Both the position numbers and the translations under genes were made by a program. Positions 5,653 to 7,763 of a DNA stretch of 7,763 nucleotides are shown here, in pieces (within the stretch, counting starts at the first letter, position 1; the number at the start of each line of letters is the position of its first letter). A model generated the notes under the pieces. The model was not told the DNA's origin, did not search any database, and worked only from the letters and a program-made list of their open reading frames with translations. This DNA is from Nocardioidaceae bacterium (lineage in GTDB: Bacteria > Actinomycetota > Actinomycetes > Propionibacteriales > Nocardioidaceae): NCBI GenBank assembly GCA_020438665.1, contig JAGQUE010000279.1, positions 1 through 7,763 on the forward strand. Direction: 5' to 3'.

Positions 5653-6648
5653 TCATTCGGGAACGCAGATCTGGCGACGGGCCGCTGCTACGAGCGTGAG
5701 GCCCGACACGGCGAGCACGACGACGGTCGTCACGGCCATGAGGACATAGGCCACGATGTCGTACGCCGCTCCGGGCAGTGTGGCGGCGGCGACGAGGGCG
5801 ATGACCGACGCCGCGGTGAGGGGGAACGTGTAGGCCCAGTAGGGCAGGGCGAAGGGGATCTTGCGTAGCCGCGGCAGCTCAGCGGCCACCAGCAGCAGGA
5901 AGGCCATCGTGGCGCCATAGAAGATGTGGAAGACCGGGTCGCCCTGGCGACCGGTCAGCACCATCCAGGAGATCCCGGAGATGGCCGGCGGGGCGATGAA
6001 GATCGCGATCGTGGGCAGCAGCTTGGGTGGGATGGGGTCGCCGTGGAGCAACACCCGCAGCATCAGGATCGGCAGCAGGGCGACATAGAAGACGAGGCCG
6101 ACCGACCAGGAGAACCACGCCAGCTGCAGGTTGCCGAGCGCCGGGGCGGCCAGCGGGGTGATCACGTTGCCGACGACGGGGATGAACCACGCGGGCGTGA
6201 CCTGGGACAGCCCGATGTCCTGGCGCTCGAACCAGGCGCCCATGACGACGATCATCACGAGCAGGTGGCCGATCGCCCCGACCCACCAGGCGACCTTGGC
6301 AGGTCCTGGGAGGAGGTCCTGGCCCGCCGTCGCGAGGATCAGCAGCCCGATCGTGATGGTCGGGACGAACGCCATCCGGATGGGGTGCCGCAGCTCGGCG
6401 CGGGCGGCCGCGGGGTGGCGGACCCACTTGCCGGTATAGAGCACCGCGATGAACACATAGGTGACGAGCGCCACCCAGAAGAGGGCCTGGGAGATGACGG
6501 GCGTCACATTCCATACCAGCGCTGCGCGGCGCCAGGCGAGACTGAGGCCGCCGAGCCCCATCACGGAGGCGAAGAGGGTGACCGGCAGGTGTTGCAGGCG
6601 GCTCATCGGCGCGGCCGGGCGGCCGATTTCATTTGACGTTGCTGTCAC
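5653..6648 (-). CDS. TDT/SLAC1-family (TehA-like) membrane transporter
   Basis: This is a 331-residue, very hydrophobic protein with about ten membrane helices (for example about 22-38, 52-72, 92-109, 118-138, 176-200, 212-231, 240-256, 270-290, 297-322). Family marks include TPAWFIPVVGNVITPLAAP (151-169) and the aromatic-rich FALPYWAYTFPLTAA (266-280), both characteristic of TDT/SLAC1 proteins, which pass anions: malate (Mae1), sulfite (yeast Ssu1), chloride/nitrate (SLAC1). The C-terminus ends soon after the last helix. GTG 6648 lies 8 bases after a TATGAT box and has no Shine-Dalgarno, which suggests leaderless translation; ATG 6606 (residue 15) is the alternative. It overlaps or abuts the rhodanese lipoprotein gene and diverges from the SQR-like gene across a CsoR/CstR-type palindrome. 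Export of sulfite or another sulfur anion is my inference from this setting; C4-dicarboxylate transport cannot be excluded. Confidence 0.9.
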   Translation of the reverse strand: MTATSNEIGRPAAPMSRLQHLPVTLFASVMGLGGLSLAWRRAALVWNVTPVISQALFWVALVTYVFIAVLYTGKWVRHPAAARAELRHPIRMAFVPTITIGLLILATAGQDLLPGPAKVAWWVGAIGHLLVMIVVMGAWFERQDIGLSQVTPAWFIPVVGNVITPLAAPALGNLQLAWFSWSVGLVFYVALLPILMLRVLLHGDPIPPKLLPTIAIFIAPPAISGISWMVLTGRQGDPVFHIFYGATMAFLLLVAAELPRLRKIPFALPYWAYTFPLTAASVIALVAAATLPGAAYDIVAYVLMAVTTVVVLAVSGLTLVAAARRQICVPE

Positions 6649-6656
6649 AAGCAGTC

Positions 6657-6662
6657 ATCATA
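6657..6662 (-). promoter_or_regulatory. Candidate -10 box of the TDT transporter gene
   Basis: TATGAT on the minus strand (6662 to 6657) matches TATAAT at five of six positions. It ends 8 bases before GTG 6648, and its first three bases lie inside the palindrome arm. TTGGAT at 6683-6678 could be a -35 box with a short 15-base spacer. A protein bound to the palindrome would block this promoter. Confidence 0.5.
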
Positions 6663-6679
6663 TACCCCCGGGGGTATAT
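6660..6679. promoter_or_regulatory. CsoR/CstR-type operator palindrome
   Basis: A perfect 20-bp palindrome with half-site ATATACCCCC and no spacer lies in the 51-base gap between two divergent genes. Flanking bases 6659 and 6680 do not pair, so symmetry stops exactly there. An AT-rich flank, a C-run, a G-run and an AT-rich flank is the pattern of type-2 CsoR-family operators, bound by copper-sensing CsoR and persulfide-sensing CstR. With SQR on one side and rhodanese on the other, CstR-like control by persulfide is the more likely reading. No gene for such a repressor is in the window. Confidence 0.8.
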
Positions 6680-6687
6680 CCAACGAC

Positions 6688-6694
6688 AAAGGGG
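6688..6694 (+). promoter_or_regulatory. Probable ribosome binding site of the SQR-like gene
   Basis: AAAGGGG is 5 bases upstream of ATG 6700. It is purine-rich and well spaced though not a full consensus, and it supports this ATG as the start. Confidence 0.55.
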
Positions 6695-6699
6695 TCACC

Positions 6700-7763
6700 A
6701 TGGCAGATGTCGTCGTCCTCGGCGGCGGAGTCGCGGGTCATACCGCGGCGCTGCACCTCAAGCGCATGCTGGGCAAGCGCGGCGGACACACCGTGACGGT
6801 GGTCACGCCGAACAGCAACTGGAACTGGATCCCATCCAACATCTGGGTGGGCGTCGGCAAGATGGGCAAGAAGGACGTCGTGTTCCCGCTCGCGCCCGTC
6901 TATCAGAAGAAGGGCATTGGCTACCACCAGGCCAAGGCCGTGGCCATCCGACCGCAGGGCGACGCCGACGACCCGCGCGGTGCGGTGGACATCGTCTACA
7001 CCGGTCAGGGCAAGGAGGGCGAGGAGACCCGCCTCCGCTACGACTACCTCATCAACGCGACCGGGCCGAAGCTCCGGTTCGAGGCGACCGAGGGGCTCGG
7101 CCCCGAGGCCGGCCACACCGTGTCCGTGTGCACCGCCGACCACGCGACCGAGGCGTCCGCCGCGCTCTCCGCCGCGATCGACAAGCTCAAGGCCGGCCAG
7201 CCCCAGACGCTGGTCGTCGGCATGGGTCACGGCACCTGCACCTGCGAGGGTGCGGCGTTCGAATATGTCTTCAACGTCGACCACGAGCTGCGGGAGGCCG
7301 GTGTCCGCGACAAGGCGCGGCTCGTCTACGTCACCAACGAGGCCCAGCTCGGCGACTTCGGCGTCGACGGCATGACCTTCGGTCAGATGGGCTTCGAGAC
7401 CACCAGCGAGCTGTGGACCGGCTCCCTCTTCCGGGAGCGCAACGTCGAGGCCATCCTCGGTGCCCACGTCGCCAAGGTCGAGCCGGGCGTCGTCCACTAC
7501 GAGACGCTCGACGGGCAGATGCACGAGCTCGCCTTCGACTTCGCGATGCTGCTGCCACCGTTCGGCGGCGTACCGCTCAAGGCCTATGACCAGGCCGGGG
7601 AGGACATCACCTCCGAGCTGTTCGCCCCCAGCGGCTTCATGAAGGTCGACGCCGACTACACGCCCAAGCCCTATGAGGAGTGGAAGGCCAGCGACTGGCC
7701 CAAGACCTATGAGGCGCCGGGCTACCACAACATCTTCGCCGTCGGCATCGCCTTCGCCCCGCC
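6700..7763 (+). CDS. Sulfide:quinone oxidoreductase-like FAD flavoprotein, 5' part
   Basis: The first 354 codons are present; the gene runs off the window. The protein begins MADVVVLGGGVAGHTAALHLKR, an N-terminal FAD-binding Rossmann motif (GGGVAG), followed by the SQR-like NSNWNWIPSNIWVGVGK. A second flavoprotein signature is YDYLINATGPKLRF (about 114-127). The SQR-type cysteines are visible: Cys144 in VSVCTADHA, and Cys180/Cys182 in GHGTCTCEG, then AAFEYVFNVDHELREAGV. Enzymes of this family oxidise sulfide at the membrane surface, pass electrons to quinone, and release polysulfide or a thiol-bound persulfide. The third redox Cys expected near the C-terminus and the membrane-anchoring helices would be beyond the edge, so subtype cannot be fixed and a related NAD(P)/FAD oxidoreductase remains possible. 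ATG 6700 follows a purine-rich ribosome site. It is divergent from the TDT transporter and shares its operator. Confidence 0.88.
   Translation, partial: MADVVVLGGGVAGHTAALHLKRMLGKRGGHTVTVVTPNSNWNWIPSNIWVGVGKMGKKDVVFPLAPVYQKKGIGYHQAKAVAIRPQGDADDPRGAVDIVYTGQGKEGEETRLRYDYLINATGPKLRFEATEGLGPEAGHTVSVCTADHATEASAALSAAIDKLKAGQPQTLVVGMGHGTCTCEGAAFEYVFNVDHELREAGVRDKARLVYVTNEAQLGDFGVDGMTFGQMGFETTSELWTGSLFRERNVEAILGAHVAKVEPGVVHYETLDGQMHELAFDFAMLLPPFGGVPLKAYDQAGEDITSELFAPSGFMKVDADYTPKPYEEWKASDWPKTYEAPGYHNIFAVGIAFAP

Noticed and set aside
5926..6636. Plus-strand open frame opposite the TDT transporter
   Set aside because: It is a charged low-complexity translation (Asp/Gly/Arg/His) typical of the antisense of a membrane protein gene.
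5653..6648. Tellurite resistance protein TehA
   Set aside because: Family membership holds, but no tehB or other tellurite gene is near and the setting concerns sulfur; the name would overstate what is known.
6660..6679. Copper-responsive CsoR operator
   Set aside because: The site shape allows it, but no copper ATPase, copper chaperone or csoR is present, while two sulfur-handling genes flank it. It remains an alternative rather than the preferred reading.
6633..7589. Open frame on the plus strand overlapping the SQR-like gene in another phase
   Set aside because: It begins inside the operator region and gives an Arg/Pro/His-rich product; the phase starting at 6700 has FAD and SQR motifs.

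Overview
The window reads as chromosomal DNA from a high-GC actinobacterium, most likely a Nocardioides-like member of the Propionibacteriales. The evidence is strongly C/G-ending codons, two DinB-fold genes of mycothiol-associated families, leaderless-looking GTG starts preceded by a TANNNT -10 box, and a plsB/plsC pair of the mycobacterial type. The genus is an inference. I see no insertion sequence, CRISPR array, rRNA or tRNA.

Positions 1-447 hold the 3' end of a cation diffusion facilitator transporter. A long two-part inverted repeat (429-495) overlaps its stop codon and separates it from a lipid operon. In that operon (534-3799) a PlsB-type glycerol-3-phosphate acyltransferase overlaps by 4 bases a PlsC-type protein that fuses an N-terminal HAD domain to a lysophosphatidate acyltransferase domain. 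Together they can carry glycerol-3-phosphate through lysophosphatidate to phosphatidate. A hairpin at 3843-3865 lies where this operon meets the next gene tail to tail.

From 3862 to 6648 all genes are on the minus strand. In transcription order they are a TDT/SLAC1-family membrane transporter, a lipoprotein with a rhodanese domain, a DinB/DUF664-type (mycothiol transferase-like) protein, and a second DinB-fold protein of the mycothiol-dependent maleylpyruvate isomerase type.

Divergent from the transporter, at 6700 and running off the right edge, is a sulfide:quinone oxidoreductase-like flavoprotein. The 51-base gap between the two holds a perfect 20-bp palindrome (half-site ATATACCCCC) of the kind bound by CsoR/CstR-family repressors. 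SQR, a rhodanese and a possible sulfur-anion exporter around one CstR-like site suggest a sulfide/persulfide detoxification regulon. The parts are individually familiar, but the combination (TDT transporter, extracytoplasmic rhodanese lipoprotein, adjacent mycothiol-type enzyme) is the most interesting feature of the window. The repressor gene is not in view.
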